DNA of 45,390 nucleotides, from the NCBI GenBank assembly GCA_964504195.1, contig CAZDDI010000034.1:1-45390 (forward strand). The letters are read 5' to 3'. Numbering within the stretch: the stretch's first letter is position 1; each line of letters opens with the position of its first letter. Position numbers and translations under genes: made by a program. Below the pieces are notes generated by a model. It was not told the DNA's origin and searched no databases. It saw only the letters and a list, made by a program, of their open reading frames with translations. Shown here in pieces: positions 7,208-16,153 of this stretch. This stretch comes from CAZDDI01 sp964504195. Its GTDB lineage: Bacteria > Chloroflexota > Anaerolineae > B4-G1 > SLSP01.

Positions 7208-10062
7208 TACCTGCTACTTTCTTCTTGTGGAATCAATTCAAAGGGCCGCTCATTGCGGCGGCGGAGGGCGGAGACGATGCCCACAGCGGCCAGCGCGGCC
7301 AGCGCCAGGGCGTAGTTCACGCCTTCCACGAACGATTGCGCGCCTTCGCCCAACGGATACAACACCCGCGAGAGTGCGCCGCGCGCGCGGATGCTGAGCA
7401 GGTCTGCGTCCTCGGTGGCCCAGCTGACGGCGTTCTGCATCAGCTTGAGGTTGTTCTGCACCCGCTCGCCGCTCAGCTGCGAGGTCACGCTCAAGGCCAC
7501 ATCCTCCACGAATTCCGCGCTGCTGATGACGACCAGGCGCGCATCGGCAGGCGAGGTCTCCACCAGCCCGGCCACGCCCATCTGCGTCTCGCCGGATACC
7601 GGCGCGGGCCGCCCCTTGAAGTAGCTCTCGAACGTTCCCTGCATCACCACCGCCAGCGTGTAGGGCTGCGTCGCCTCGACGGTGGGGAAGCCCTGGTCGG
7701 GGTAGAGATCGAAGTCCGGTTGGATGCTCATGGGGCTGCCCGTCCAGGAGCGCGTGCTGGAGCGCAACAGCGGCGTCACCTCGCGCCCGGCGGTGCGGGC
7801 CGCATCCACGCGCAGCGGCGCCGCCCAGTTGAGCGTCACCGCCGCCAGGTTCGAAACCAGCGGATGCCCCGTTGCCATGCCGTCGGTGCGGATGTCCACA
7901 AAGAACGGGTAATTCATCGGCTGGATTTCCTGCACCTGGAAGCCACCCACCTGGCGCGTGACCGGGATGGGAAACGGCGCATTTTGCGCATCCAGCACCA
8001 GCTGCGGCTCGATGGCGATACCGTAGTGCGCCAGTAGCGCGTCGAGCGTGCCTTCTAGCGGCGTCATCGTCAGGCTGCCGCTGAACTGATCCAGGCCCAA
8101 CTGTGTGTTGCTGGTCGCCACGATGACCGCCCCGCCGCGCATCAGGTATTGATCCACCGCGTACAGTGCAAGCTCGTCTAGCATCTGCGGCGCGACGATG
8201 ACCAGCACACCCACGTCCGAAGGTGGCTGCCCGGTGCTCAAATCCACCTGGCGCACCTCATACTCCTCAGCCAACGCCGCGCGCAGCTGATTCCATGAGG
8301 TCAACGGCTGCTGCATCTGGCCGAACATATCTTGCGTGGGTGTGCTGGGCGGCAACCATAGCCCCACCACTTGCAAGAAGCCCGGCGCGGCGCGGCGCAA
8401 GGCCGCCTCCAACGCCAGCCGCACATCGGCCTCTGTCAGCCCGCCTACGGCCACCACCTGTTCTTGATCGCCTACCTTCAACACCAAATCGAAATAGAAG
8501 GTCTCATCGGAGAAGAGGGCTACCGGGATGGGCTGCAACCCATAGCGCGTGTAGAGCTGTTGGCGCGTGACGCCGCTGGCGGGATCATCCGGGTCCACCT
8601 GCCGGAAGCTCAGCTTCCCGGCGGATTGCGCCGCCAGCGACTCCGCCACTTGCCGCACGGTGGCGGGCGCATCGGCCAGCTGCGCGGGCAGTGTGGCCGG
8701 CGTCACAAAGAGCGTCACCTGCGCCGCTTCGGGCAACGCCGCCAGCGCGGCATCCACGCTCTGGAAGCCATAAACCACCTTCTTGATCGAACGGGTCAAA
8801 TCGTATTCCAGATTGCGCAGGTACACATCCAGCGTCCCGTCGCGCTTCGGCTGGACTTCGATGAGATCCTGGAAGCTCAAGACGATGGACTGGTCGCCAT
8901 AGCGGATGAGAATGGCGAAGTAGGAGTTGATGATAGAAGCCTCATAGCGCCCCGTCACCTGGAAGGGTGTGGGCGAGATGCCGTAGACCTGGTTGGCTTC
9001 GGCCTCCAGCTCCGCGTCGCGGGCCGGGTCAATCACCTCCACCTGCACCTGGCTGCCGGAGGCGATGCGGTACTCCTCCAGCAGATCGCGCACCTGCGGC
9101 ACGAGCGGAGCCAGCAGCGGGTGGGTGCGCTCGCTGAAGTAGCCCCGGATCAACAGCGGCTCCGGCAACGCCCGCAGCAAATCGCGCGTGGCGGGGGAGA
9201 GGCTGTACTCGCGCTGCTGGGTCAAATCCACCCGCAGCATGTTCAGCGGGTAGAGCCAGATGTTCATGGCGATCAGATTCAGCGCGACGAGTAAGGACAG
9301 CGTAGCCGCGCCTTGGCGCTGGGGGTAGGTTTGCTCGCTCGCGCTCCAGCGTTTGCTGAGCAGCGAGAGGATGTTGAGCGTGAGGAAGACGCCCGTGAGC
9401 GCGAGATAATAGATCAGGTCGCGCAGGTCTACTATGCCGCGCTGGATGCTCTCGAAGCGGCTGCCCGCGCCGATAGCCCGCAGCACTGCCGCGAGCTGGT
9501 CGCCGGCGAAGTTGACCACGCCCGGCGAGCCGACGAGGTAGAACAGCCCCGCCAGCAGCACGGTGGCAATCAGCGCGACAATCTGGTTATCGGTGCGCGA
9601 GGAGATGAACAGGCCGATGGCGGTGTACGCCCCGGCCAGCAGCAGCGCCGCCAGATAGCCGCCGAAGACGGGTCCCCAATCCAGCGGGCCGAGAATCGCC
9701 GCCGTGAGCGGCAGGAAAATCGTGAGCGCCAGCGCAATGGCGACCAGCGCCAGCACTGCCAGGAACTTACCCAGCACTAGCTGGAGCGGCGTCACCGGCA
9801 GCGTCAGCAGGATTTCGAGCGTGCCGGAGCGCTGCTCCTCGCTCCACTGGCGCATCGTCAGCGCGGCCACGAGGAAGATCAGCAGCACCGGCATCCATTG
9901 GAACAATGGGCGTACATCGGCGATGCCGCGCGCGAAGAACGTCTCCACCCAGAAGAAGGAGAAGAGCGCGGCAGCCAGGAACGCGCCCAGAAAAATCAAC
10001 GCCATTGGCGAACCGAAGTAACTGCGTAATTCTTTACGGGTTAAAGCTAGAATTTGTGTCAT
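7207..10062 (-). CDS. Fused GldF-like ABC-2 permease and GldG-like domain
   Basis: This 951-aa protein joins two genes that are usually separate. Residues 1-235 are an ABC-2 permease with six helices (for example SPMALIFLGAFLAAALF and QIVALIATVLLAGLFYLVG) and the conserved EEQRSGTLEILLTLPV loop of GldF. After a further helix near 260-280, residues about 290-880 are the extracytoplasmic GldG/ABC_transp_aux domain (LRALPEPLLIRGYFSERTHP, VLVIVAPQML, GGAVIVATSN). A C-terminal helix (about 915-935) ends in a basic tail. It overlaps the ATPase gene by ATGA, so expression is coupled. The substrate is unknown. In Bacteroidetes GldAFG supports gliding, but in Chloroflexota a gliding role is not shown. 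Confidence 0.85.
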   Translation of the reverse strand: MTQILALTRKELRSYFGSPMALIFLGAFLAAALFSFFWVETFFARGIADVRPLFQWMPVLLIFLVAALTMRQWSEEQRSGTLEILLTLPVTPLQLVLGKFLAVLALVAIALALTIFLPLTAAILGPLDWGPVFGGYLAALLLAGAYTAIGLFISSRTDNQIVALIATVLLAGLFYLVGSPGVVNFAGDQLAAVLRAIGAGSRFESIQRGIVDLRDLIYYLALTGVFLTLNILSLLSKRWSASEQTYPQRQGAATLSLLVALNLIAMNIWLYPLNMLRVDLTQQREYSLSPATRDLLRALPEPLLIRGYFSERTHPLLAPLVPQVRDLLEEYRIASGSQVQVEVIDPARDAELEAEANQVYGISPTPFQVTGRYEASIINSYFAILIRYGDQSIVLSFQDLIEVQPKRDGTLDVYLRNLEYDLTRSIKKVVYGFQSVDAALAALPEAAQVTLFVTPATLPAQLADAPATVRQVAESLAAQSAGKLSFRQVDPDDPASGVTRQQLYTRYGLQPIPVALFSDETFYFDLVLKVGDQEQVVAVGGLTEADVRLALEAALRRAAPGFLQVVGLWLPPSTPTQDMFGQMQQPLTSWNQLRAALAEEYEVRQVDLSTGQPPSDVGVLVIVAPQMLDELALYAVDQYLMRGGAVIVATSNTQLGLDQFSGSLTMTPLEGTLDALLAHYGIAIEPQLVLDAQNAPFPIPVTRQVGGFQVQEIQPMNYPFFVDIRTDGMATGHPLVSNLAAVTLNWAAPLRVDAARTAGREVTPLLRSSTRSWTGSPMSIQPDFDLYPDQGFPTVEATQPYTLAVVMQGTFESYFKGRPAPVSGETQMGVAGLVETSPADARLVVISSAEFVEDVALSVTSQLSGERVQNNLKLMQNAVSWATEDADLLSIRARGALSRVLYPLGEGAQSFVEGVNYALALAALAAVGIVSALRRRNERPFELIPQEESSR

Positions 10063-11042
10063 AGCGCTACTCCCAATACCTCATCTTGCACAGGTTCAGA
10101 ATCCTGCGCAAGGGGGTGCTGTTCTACCGTCGCCAGTTCACTGAACACCGTCTCCAGCGTGCGGGCATCGCGGCGCAGCTCGCGCAAGGGCCAATTGTGC
10201 TTGCAGGCCAGCGCGTAGATGGCGGGGCAGAGCTCCGCGCCCGCCTGCTGACCGAACACCCGGAACGCTGGGAAGCCATCCGCCGCGCGGAACGCTTCCA
10301 CATCGCGCGCGCCAGCGAGCGCGCGTAGGGTTGCCTCCGCATCGGGCGGGGACTGCTCCAGCACCAGCACCGCATCGGCAGAAGCCGCCAGCTCCGCGAG
10401 CCGTGCATCCGCCCGCACCTGCCCGTTCACCAGAATAATCGCCCGGTCGCACAGCGCTTCCACTTCCGACAGGATATGCGTGGAGAACAGCACCGTGCTA
10501 TGCTCCGAGAGCCGCTTGATGAGCCGCCGGATTTCCACGATTTGCGTGGGGTCCAGCCCGACCGTCGGCTCATCGAGGATGAGCAGTTTAGGGCGATGGA
10601 GAATCGCCTGCGCCAGTCCCACGCGCTGCCGGAAGCCCTTGCTCAACTGCCCGATGGGGCGGGTGAGGTGCTCCTGCAAAGCAGTGGCATAGACCGCCTC
10701 GCTGATGCGCGCGCGCTGCTCGTCGGCGGGGATGAGGCGCAAGTCGGCCATCAGCTGCAGGTATGCCTGCACCGAGAGCTCCGGGTAGAGCGGCGCGGTC
10801 TCCGGCAGATAGCCCAGTTGCGCTTGCACCTCGCGCGGATGCGTGAGCACATCCAGCCCATTGACGAGCGCAACGCCGTCATCGGGGTGCAGATAGCCGG
10901 TAAGGATTTTGATGATGGTGGTTTTCCCGGCACCGTTCGAGCCAAGCAGCCCGACGATTTCCCCCTCGGCGATGCGGAAAGAAACCCCGCTCAACGCCTG
11001 AACGGGGCCGTAAGATTTGGAAAGATCAGTGACTTCAATCAT
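10059..11042 (-). CDS. ABC transporter ATP-binding protein, GldA-like
   Basis: This is the ATPase of the ABC-2 system. Motifs seen are Walker A GSNGAGKTT, Q-loop GYLPETAPLYPELSV, signature LSKGFRQRVGLAQAIL (an LSKGF variant typical of GldA/NatA-type ATPases), Walker B LLILDEPTVGLD and the H-loop FSTHILSE. Residues about 220-327 form the usual C-terminal regulatory extension. The ATG at 11042 was chosen over an upstream candidate at 11099 because GAGGAGGCTGTGT lies just before it and the protein then begins with the family-typical MIEVTDLSKSYG. It is the first gene of the operon and overlaps the fused permease by 4 bases. Confidence 0.9.
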   Translation of the reverse strand: MIEVTDLSKSYGPVQALSGVSFRIAEGEIVGLLGSNGAGKTTIIKILTGYLHPDDGVALVNGLDVLTHPREVQAQLGYLPETAPLYPELSVQAYLQLMADLRLIPADEQRARISEAVYATALQEHLTRPIGQLSKGFRQRVGLAQAILHRPKLLILDEPTVGLDPTQIVEIRRLIKRLSEHSTVLFSTHILSEVEALCDRAIILVNGQVRADARLAELAASADAVLVLEQSPPDAEATLRALAGARDVEAFRAADGFPAFRVFGQQAGAELCPAIYALACKHNWPLRELRRDARTLETVFSELATVEQHPLAQDSEPVQDEVLGVAL

Positions 11043-11217
11043 ACACAGCCTCCTCGAAAATCTACAAATCGGCAAATCAAAACTTGCGTAGCGCGCCAAC
11101 GCGCTTTATCGCTAACCGGTACCCTCTAATCAATATCACGTTTTCCAGATTTGGCAAGGTCAGTATATAACTCAAGTGTGCCACTTGGGCGGTGAATTTT
11201 ACGGAGTGGGATGGCGC

Positions 11218-11257
11218 AACAACACGAGAGGCGTGTGGTAACGCCTCTCGTGTTGTT
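11218..11257 (-). terminator. Strong stem-loop after the lipoprotein gene
   Basis: A perfect 17-bp stem (11218-11234 with 11241-11257) with a 6-base loop stands 19 bases after the lipoprotein stop codon. The minus-strand tail is not T-rich, so it may be a partial terminator or a 3'-end stabiliser separating this gene from the Gld operon. Confidence 0.7.
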
Positions 11258-11276
11258 CGTTTTGGTGAAGCTGTTT

Positions 11277-11759
11277 CTATGTGCTGATATCGACCACCTG
11301 CACCCCATTTACCCATACGGTGAAGGTCTCACCTTCCGGTAAACTTCCCAGGTTGACCGAGGTTGTAAAGTCGTCCAAAACCTGGATGCAGATTTCATCA
11401 GGGTTTACGGCGAATAGCATATCCAGGTGAATCTCGTTGTGTTCGTTTGGTTCGTGCATTGTCACTAGTATTTGATGGCAGGGGGTGGGGCGGATGCCAT
11501 TCAATACGATTTGGTATTGCACTGGATAGCTCTCCATGACCACGAGGCTTATATGCACTTCTGCGCCGTCAACCGGGCCAGTAATAGTGAGATTAGGCGT
11601 CGGCGCCGGCGTGGGGTCATCGGACGAAATTGGCGTATCGCCATTGTCCGGTGGTACGGTGGCCTGGGGGGGCGCTTCTGGCGCGGCAATTCCGCGATCC
11701 GTGCAACCGCTCGCAAGCAGCATTAGTAACAGCATACTGAGCAACAGGGTCTTTTTCAT
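11277..11759 (-). CDS. Small lipoprotein with Thr/Pro-rich linker, function unknown
   Basis: The 160-aa product starts with a lipoprotein signal peptide: KK, a Leu/Met-rich core and the lipobox LASGC with the modified Cys at 19. A Pro/Thr/Asp-rich linker follows (about 25-55), then a beta-rich domain of about 105 residues (LTITGPVDGAEVHISLVV to VWVNGVQVVDIST). The latter resembles small Ig-like exported domains, but I recognise no named family. Two cysteines in the domain (CHQI and EICIQ) could form a disulfide. CAAGGAGAAAC is a good ribosome site. It is monocistronic, and its role is unknown. Confidence 0.7.
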   Translation of the reverse strand: MKKTLLLSMLLLMLLASGCTDRGIAAPEAPPQATVPPDNGDTPISSDDPTPAPTPNLTITGPVDGAEVHISLVVMESYPVQYQIVLNGIRPTPCHQILVTMHEPNEHNEIHLDMLFAVNPDEICIQVLDDFTTSVNLGSLPEGETFTVWVNGVQVVDIST

Positions 11760-11897
11760 TGTGTTTCTCCTTGCTTGTTGATGGTATGAGTCTTTTTATC
11801 AACGCACCTTATAGACGCGCACTCTTGCCAGAAAGTTCCATTTTTATAGTAGACTTTATTGAAATATGATGGTTTCTGTGCCTCAATTACCTAGCTA

Positions 11898-11925
11898 TTG
11901 ACTTCTCTCTGCAACGACGTATAAT
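11898..11925 (+). promoter_or_regulatory. Promoter of the V/A-type ATPase operon
   Basis: TTGACT (11898-11903), a 16-bp spacer and a perfect TATAAT (11920-11925) predict a start near 11932, about 64 bases before the first start codon. It is the only strong promoter seen for the nine-gene operon. Confidence 0.8.
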
Positions 11926-11995
11926 CTCCCTTACCGCCGAATTGCGCTATTGCAGCGACGATAGGGCGGTGTTTTGTTTTATTATAGGCGATGGG

Positions 11996-12313
11996 ATGAA
12001 CGAAGAAACAGTTACACGCGTTTTGGACTTAGAAAACGAAGCATTGCACATTTACGAAGCGGCGCAATGCCAGGCTAAGCAGCGGTTGAGCGAGGCTGAG
12101 GCGCAAGCTGCCCTGCTGCTAACCCAATCGCAAGCGGCGACGGAACAACGTGTTGCGCGTCAGCAAGCAGAAACCGCTACCCGTATTGCCGTAGCCCACA
12201 CACAGCGGATGGAACAGGCCCGTGCCGAAGCTGCCGCTTTGAACGCCAGTGCTGCGCAGTTGCTCGATCTGGCCGTACAGCGGCTTCTGCAACGGGTGAC
12301 AGGGGCAGAGTAA
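11996..12313 (+). CDS. V/A-type ATPase subunit G/H (peripheral stalk)
   Basis: A short, almost wholly helical protein (105 aa) rich in Ala, Glu and Gln with no membrane segment: residues about 15-75 form a heptad-type coiled coil (KQRLSEAEAQAALLLTQSQA). This is the form of the peripheral-stalk subunit that pairs with subunit E as a right-handed coiled coil. Recognition rests on composition, size and first position in the operon. The ATG at 11996 is chosen because it gives the family-typical short acidic start (MNEETVTRVLDLENEA); upstream TTG 11942 would add an unlikely hydrophobic stretch. No good Shine-Dalgarno sequence is visible. Confidence 0.75.
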   Translation: MNEETVTRVLDLENEALHIYEAAQCQAKQRLSEAEAQAALLLTQSQAATEQRVARQQAETATRIAVAHTQRMEQARAEAAALNASAAQLLDLAVQRLLQRVTGAE

Positions 12314-12314
12314 T

Positions 12315-13355
12315 ATGCGCGTCACAAGTGTTACCAATTACGCCGCAGTCCAGGCGACTACCCGCGCACTCTATGCCAACCTGCTGACGTCAGAACGCCT
12401 CGCTGTGCTCTCGCGTGCGCCCGGCATCGAAGACCTGCTGGCGCAGCTGGCGCAGACCCCCTACGGCCCGCATCTCGATATTGCCCGGCAGCTGCTCACC
12501 CCGCGGCGTATCGTGTACCAGCTCCGCTTGCGTCTGGCCGCGGTTTACGGCAAGCTCCTCCGCTTCACACCGGAGCCGGCGCGCGATCTGATCCGCGAAC
12601 TGTGGCGATTGTACGAAGTGGACAATCTCAAAGCCGTGCTGCGCGGCATCGAGAGCGGCGCGACATGGCGCGCAGTGCGCTATTTGCTCGTACCGATGCC
12701 CCACCACACAGCCCTGCCTCTGGATGCGTTGCTCCGTATTTTGGAAGCCCGGAACATGGAACGCGCCATCGAGCGGCTACGTAAGTTGTCCTATTACGAG
12801 CCGCTCGCGGCGGCCCTGCCACGCTATCAGGCCGAAGGCACGCTCTTTCCGTTGGAAATTGCTCTGGACTTAGATTGTCGCCGTGCTCTATGGCGATGTA
12901 TGGCGCGCTTACCCGAACCCGATCATGCCCAGGCCGTGCGGCTGTTGGGCGTGCAGCTGGATGCGGACAACTTATTGTGGGCGTTGCGCTTTCGGCTTTA
13001 TCATCACCTGGCAGAAGAGGAAATCATCAACTATACGCTGGTTGAGCATGCGCAAGTACCACCCGCTGCAATTCGCGCGATTGCCGCAGGTGAGGATGTC
13101 GCCGCTGTTGTAAAACGCGCTTGTGCCCATATCCCCGGCGTGCAATCGTTGACGATATCTACCCAGCGCGCGCTGCTTCCACCGGGGGCATGGCTGCCGG
13201 CACTGGAACAGACCTTCTACAATCATCTCGTAACACTGTGCCACCAAACTTTCATGGATGCGGCATTTCACATCGGGCTGCCGCTGGCATACCTGATCCT
13301 GGCCGAATCGGAGCTCCGTAAATTGACCGCCCTCATCGAACGTGCGGCTGGATAG
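12315..13355 (+). CDS. atpC: V/A-type ATP synthase subunit C
   Basis: Subunit C (346 aa) is the funnel-shaped socket joining the central rotor shaft to the membrane ring. The family pattern is visible: a helical protein with three repeated modules, the element ELWRLYEVDNLKAVLRGI near residues 95-112, and a second copy LLGVQLDADNLLWALRFRLY near 210-230, both with the conserved xxDNL. The length matches bacterial NtpC/AtpC. It starts 2 bases after the upstream stop codon, implying translational coupling. Confidence 0.88.
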   Translation: MRVTSVTNYAAVQATTRALYANLLTSERLAVLSRAPGIEDLLAQLAQTPYGPHLDIARQLLTPRRIVYQLRLRLAAVYGKLLRFTPEPARDLIRELWRLYEVDNLKAVLRGIESGATWRAVRYLLVPMPHHTALPLDALLRILEARNMERAIERLRKLSYYEPLAAALPRYQAEGTLFPLEIALDLDCRRALWRCMARLPEPDHAQAVRLLGVQLDADNLLWALRFRLYHHLAEEEIINYTLVEHAQVPPAAIRAIAAGEDVAAVVKRACAHIPGVQSLTISTQRALLPPGAWLPALEQTFYNHLVTLCHQTFMDAAFHIGLPLAYLILAESELRKLTALIERAAG

Positions 13356-13367
13356 AAAGAGTTCGTC

Positions 13368-15311
13368 ATGTTCAAGCCCCAAACCATGCTCCGCGTCGAA
13401 TTATTGATCCCCGAAGCCGATGTCATTCCGGTGACGGAGGCCTTGGCGCGTATCGCGGTCTTCCACCTTGAAGCAGCGGAAGGGGCAAGGGTAGTGAAAG
13501 CCACAGACGCGGCAGTAAGCTGGCACAATCGTGCGCTGGATTTTGCCGCGTTGGAGCGTCGCATTTTGACCCTGATGGAAGAACTGCACGTCACGCCCGG
13601 AACGCCGCCAGCAGAAACCCGGTTGATTGCTATGGACATTGCGCAACGTGATATTACCCATCTGGAGCAGGAAGCTGAGCCGTTGGTGCAGGCGCTCGAT
13701 ACGGCGCGGCGCAGGCTGGCGCTCTTGCAACAATACGAACGCCAGTTGCTCCCCTTGGCGAATGTTGACGTGGATTTAGGACAATTGCGCGATTTGCGCT
13801 ACACTTTCGCACTGTTGGGGACGCTGCCGACAGACAACCTGGCGCGGCTGCACAACAGTCTGGAGCAATTACCCTACATGCTAACCGCGCTCCGCCGTGA
13901 TGGCGATTTGGTGACAGTGCTGCTTTTTGGCTCGCAGCAACACGCTGAAATTCTTGACCGTGCTGCACGCAGCGCCTACCTGAATCCGCTGCCCATCCCG
14001 GAACACTATCGCGGCGCGCCCCAAGACGCCCTCCTTGCTCTCCGGGAGGGGCAACAGCGCACGCGGCAACACATCGCTGAATATGAGGCCGAAATCAATC
14101 GCCTGCAAGCCTTGCGCGTGGTGCATTTGCGCTATCTGCTCTGGCGCGTGCGGGCGAGCCGCACAGTGGCGGAAACCATCGCGCGCTACGATTATCTCCG
14201 GCGCATCTATGCGGTGGATGGCTGGGTTCCGGCGCAAGATTTACCGCAGCTCCAGACACAGCTCCACGCTATTTCCGAGCAAGTCGTTTTTGAGGTCAGC
14301 CCGCCCGCGGTGGGAGAATACGCGCGCGTACCGATTGCTCTGGATACCCCACCGTTGCTGCGCGCCTTCCAAAGCCTGGTAACTACCTACGGGCGGCCCG
14401 GCTATAGCGAGCTCGATCCCACCCCCCTGCTGGCGCTGACCTTTCCGCTGATCTTTGGCTTCATGTTTGGCGATGTGGGACACGGGCTGTTGCTGGTTCT
14501 GGTGGGAGCATTACTCTTGAGCCGCAAAATTGCCGTCTGGCGCGATTTAGCCCCGTGGGGCGGTATCCTGCTCGCCTGTGGGAGCGCCGCGATGGGCTTT
14601 GGTATGTTGTATGGCAGTTTGTTCGGCTTTGAGGATGTGCTACCCGCGCTGTGGGTACATCCATTGGAAAGCACTACCGACGTGTTGCTCGTTGCGGTTG
14701 GTCTGGGGGTGGCGCTGCTGAGCGTGGGGATGCTCTATCACATTCTCAACGCTGCGCTCAGTCGCAAGTGGGGGCAATTGCTCTTTAACCGTAACGCATT
14801 GGCGGGACTGTTCTTCTACTGGTCGCTACTGGGGCTGGGGCTGAAGATTTTCGGCGTCACGTTTCCGCTCTCTACCGGCCTGCTTGTTGCGTTGGTGTTC
14901 ATTTGCGGTGCCGCGTTGACCTTTTCTGAACTGCTGGAAGCCCTGCTGCATGGCGAACGCCCCCGCTTCCACGATGGTGTGGGGACCTATCTGATCCTGG
15001 CGTTCTTTGAACTCTTCGAGACGTTGTTGACCCTGTTCAGCAACACGCTCTCCTATGTGCGTATGGGCGCATTCGCCGTTGCGCATGGTGCGTTGAGCCT
15101 CGTGATCTTCATCATTGCCCGCATTCTCACCCGCGAGGGCAGCCTGGGCTATTGGCTCATCGTCGCGTTGGGCAATCTCTTCATCATCGGCTTCGAGGGG
15201 TTGATCGTTAGCATCCAAACGCTGCGCCTCGAATACTACGAGTTCTTTAGTAAATTCTTCACCGGCAACGGCATTCCCTACCGCCCACTCACCCTGTTGC
15301 CGAAAGAATGA
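13368..15311 (+). CDS. atpI: V/A-type ATP synthase subunit I (a-subunit, ion channel)
   Basis: Subunit I (647 aa) forms the ion half-channels and the stator anchor. Residues 1-340 are the cytoplasmic arm with long helices (for example HLEQEAEPLVQALDTARRRL). Residues about 355-640 carry seven or eight membrane helices starting with LTFPLIFGFMFGDVGHGLLL, the signature of the V-type a-subunit. NTLSYVRMGAFAVAHGALS contains the conserved Arg that faces the proteolipid carboxylate, and a final GFEGLIVSIQTLRLEYYEFFSKFF is also characteristic. The stop codon TGA starts the repeat GAAACGTAAAACG that fills the next gap. Confidence 0.93.
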   Translation: MFKPQTMLRVELLIPEADVIPVTEALARIAVFHLEAAEGARVVKATDAAVSWHNRALDFAALERRILTLMEELHVTPGTPPAETRLIAMDIAQRDITHLEQEAEPLVQALDTARRRLALLQQYERQLLPLANVDVDLGQLRDLRYTFALLGTLPTDNLARLHNSLEQLPYMLTALRRDGDLVTVLLFGSQQHAEILDRAARSAYLNPLPIPEHYRGAPQDALLALREGQQRTRQHIAEYEAEINRLQALRVVHLRYLLWRVRASRTVAETIARYDYLRRIYAVDGWVPAQDLPQLQTQLHAISEQVVFEVSPPAVGEYARVPIALDTPPLLRAFQSLVTTYGRPGYSELDPTPLLALTFPLIFGFMFGDVGHGLLLVLVGALLLSRKIAVWRDLAPWGGILLACGSAAMGFGMLYGSLFGFEDVLPALWVHPLESTTDVLLVAVGLGVALLSVGMLYHILNAALSRKWGQLLFNRNALAGLFFYWSLLGLGLKIFGVTFPLSTGLLVALVFICGAALTFSELLEALLHGERPRFHDGVGTYLILAFFELFETLLTLFSNTLSYVRMGAFAVAHGALSLVIFIIARILTREGSLGYWLIVALGNLFIIGFEGLIVSIQTLRLEYYEFFSKFFTGNGIPYRPLTLLPKE

Positions 15312-15400
15312 AACGTAAAACGTACTGCGTACTGCGTAATATTTGTTCTATCGCTGACTCATTTGATCGCCTTATCGCTGACTCGCTTTATCGCTGATTT
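15309..15400 (+). repeat. Word repeats between atpI and atpK
   Basis: Two word sets are present. TGAAACGTAAAACG followed by TACTGCG twice runs from the atpI stop codon to about 15344. Then TATCGCTGACTC is repeated at 15350 and 15373, with a third variant TATCGCTGATTT at 15390. No strong hairpin is formed. The next gene has a normal Shine-Dalgarno sequence beyond the repeat. Confidence 0.7.
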
Positions 15401-15414
15401 GTACAGGAGGCACT

Positions 15415-15846
15415 ATGCGTATTCTTATCGTTCTCGCGGGGCTGCTGCCCCTGATTCCGGCAACTTTTACCTTGCTGCGCGTTGCGCGCCCGGAGCGCGT
15501 GCTGGCGACGCGCCGCCTGGTCTTCGGCCTGAGCGCCGTGAACGTGTTGATGGGGTTGCTACTGCTGGGCGTCGGCCTGGTCTGGTTCCTCGCGCCGGAG
15601 GCAGTCATTGCCGCTGGGCTGGTGCAAGAAGTTGCCGCTGACCCCTACCAATCGCTGGCGGCGGCGCTCGCAGTAGCAGTTGGCTCGCTGGCGGCGGGTT
15701 ACGCGGTCAGCGCCACCGGCGCGGCGGCTATCGGTGCCATCGCCGAGCGGCCCGATGTCTTCGGGCGCGCGCTGATTTTCGTAGGGCTGGCCGAAGGCGT
15801 CGCCATCTACGGCCTCATCATCGCCTTCATTATCCTCAACCGATAA
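15415..15846 (+). CDS. atpK: V/A-type ATP synthase subunit K (proteolipid ring subunit)
   Basis: The rotor-ring subunit (143 aa). Four hydrophobic helices are visible: 1-20, 36-59, 79-108 and 117-140. The C-terminal pair is the ATP-synt_C hairpin: glycine/alanine-rich helix 3 (AVAVGSLAAGYAVSATGAA), the polar loop AERPDVFGRA, and helix 4 with the ion-binding Glu127 in GLAEGVAIYGLI. Helices 1-2 lack a carboxylate in the middle of the membrane, so there is one ion site per four helices, unless helix 1 is a cleaved signal. TACAGGAGGCACT before the ATG is a strong ribosome site, as expected for a subunit needed in many copies. Coupling ion (proton or sodium) cannot be settled here. Confidence 0.9.
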   Translation: MRILIVLAGLLPLIPATFTLLRVARPERVLATRRLVFGLSAVNVLMGLLLLGVGLVWFLAPEAVIAAGLVQEVAADPYQSLAAALAVAVGSLAAGYAVSATGAAAIGAIAERPDVFGRALIFVGLAEGVAIYGLIIAFIILNR

Positions 15847-15850
15847 CACC

Positions 15851-16153
15851 ATGCGCTTGCAAGTCATCGGCCACCAGGATGCCGTCTGGGGCTTTGCGCT
15901 GGTCGGCGTGCCGGGACGCATCGTGAAAACGGTAGAGGATTTTCACGCTGCGCTCGATGCGGTGCTGGCAGATACAACCGTGGGCATCATCATGGTGACG
16001 GATGACGTGGCAGGGCTGGCCCGCGAGCGGGTGGAATCCCTCAAGGCTCAGCCTGTGCCGTTGCTCATCGAGATACCTGGCCCGGCAGGGCCACAGCCTG
16101 ACACGCCCTCGGTGAGCGCGATGTTGCAACAGATCACTGGGGTGAAGCTATGA
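15851..16153 (+). CDS. atpF: V/A-type ATP synthase subunit F
   Basis: Subunit F (100 aa) binds the central shaft subunit D. The sequence fits the family: a Rossmann-like fold starting MRLQVIGHQDAVWGFALVGV, the element VGIIMVTDDVAGLARERVE, and PLLIEIPGPAGP, which is the near-invariant family motif. It begins 5 bases after the atpK stop and overlaps atpE by ATGA. Confidence 0.92.
   Translation: MRLQVIGHQDAVWGFALVGVPGRIVKTVEDFHAALDAVLADTTVGIIMVTDDVAGLARERVESLKAQPVPLLIEIPGPAGPQPDTPSVSAMLQQITGVKL

Noticed and set aside
8371..9294. A 307-codon plus-strand open frame opposite the GldFG fusion
   Set aside because: Composition (His/Arg/Gln-rich) and lack of any motif mark it as antisense noise.
11942..11995. 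Longer start of the first ATPase gene
   Set aside because: It would begin with TTG only about 10 bases after the predicted transcription start and add a Cys/Phe-rich stretch unlike peripheral-stalk subunits.
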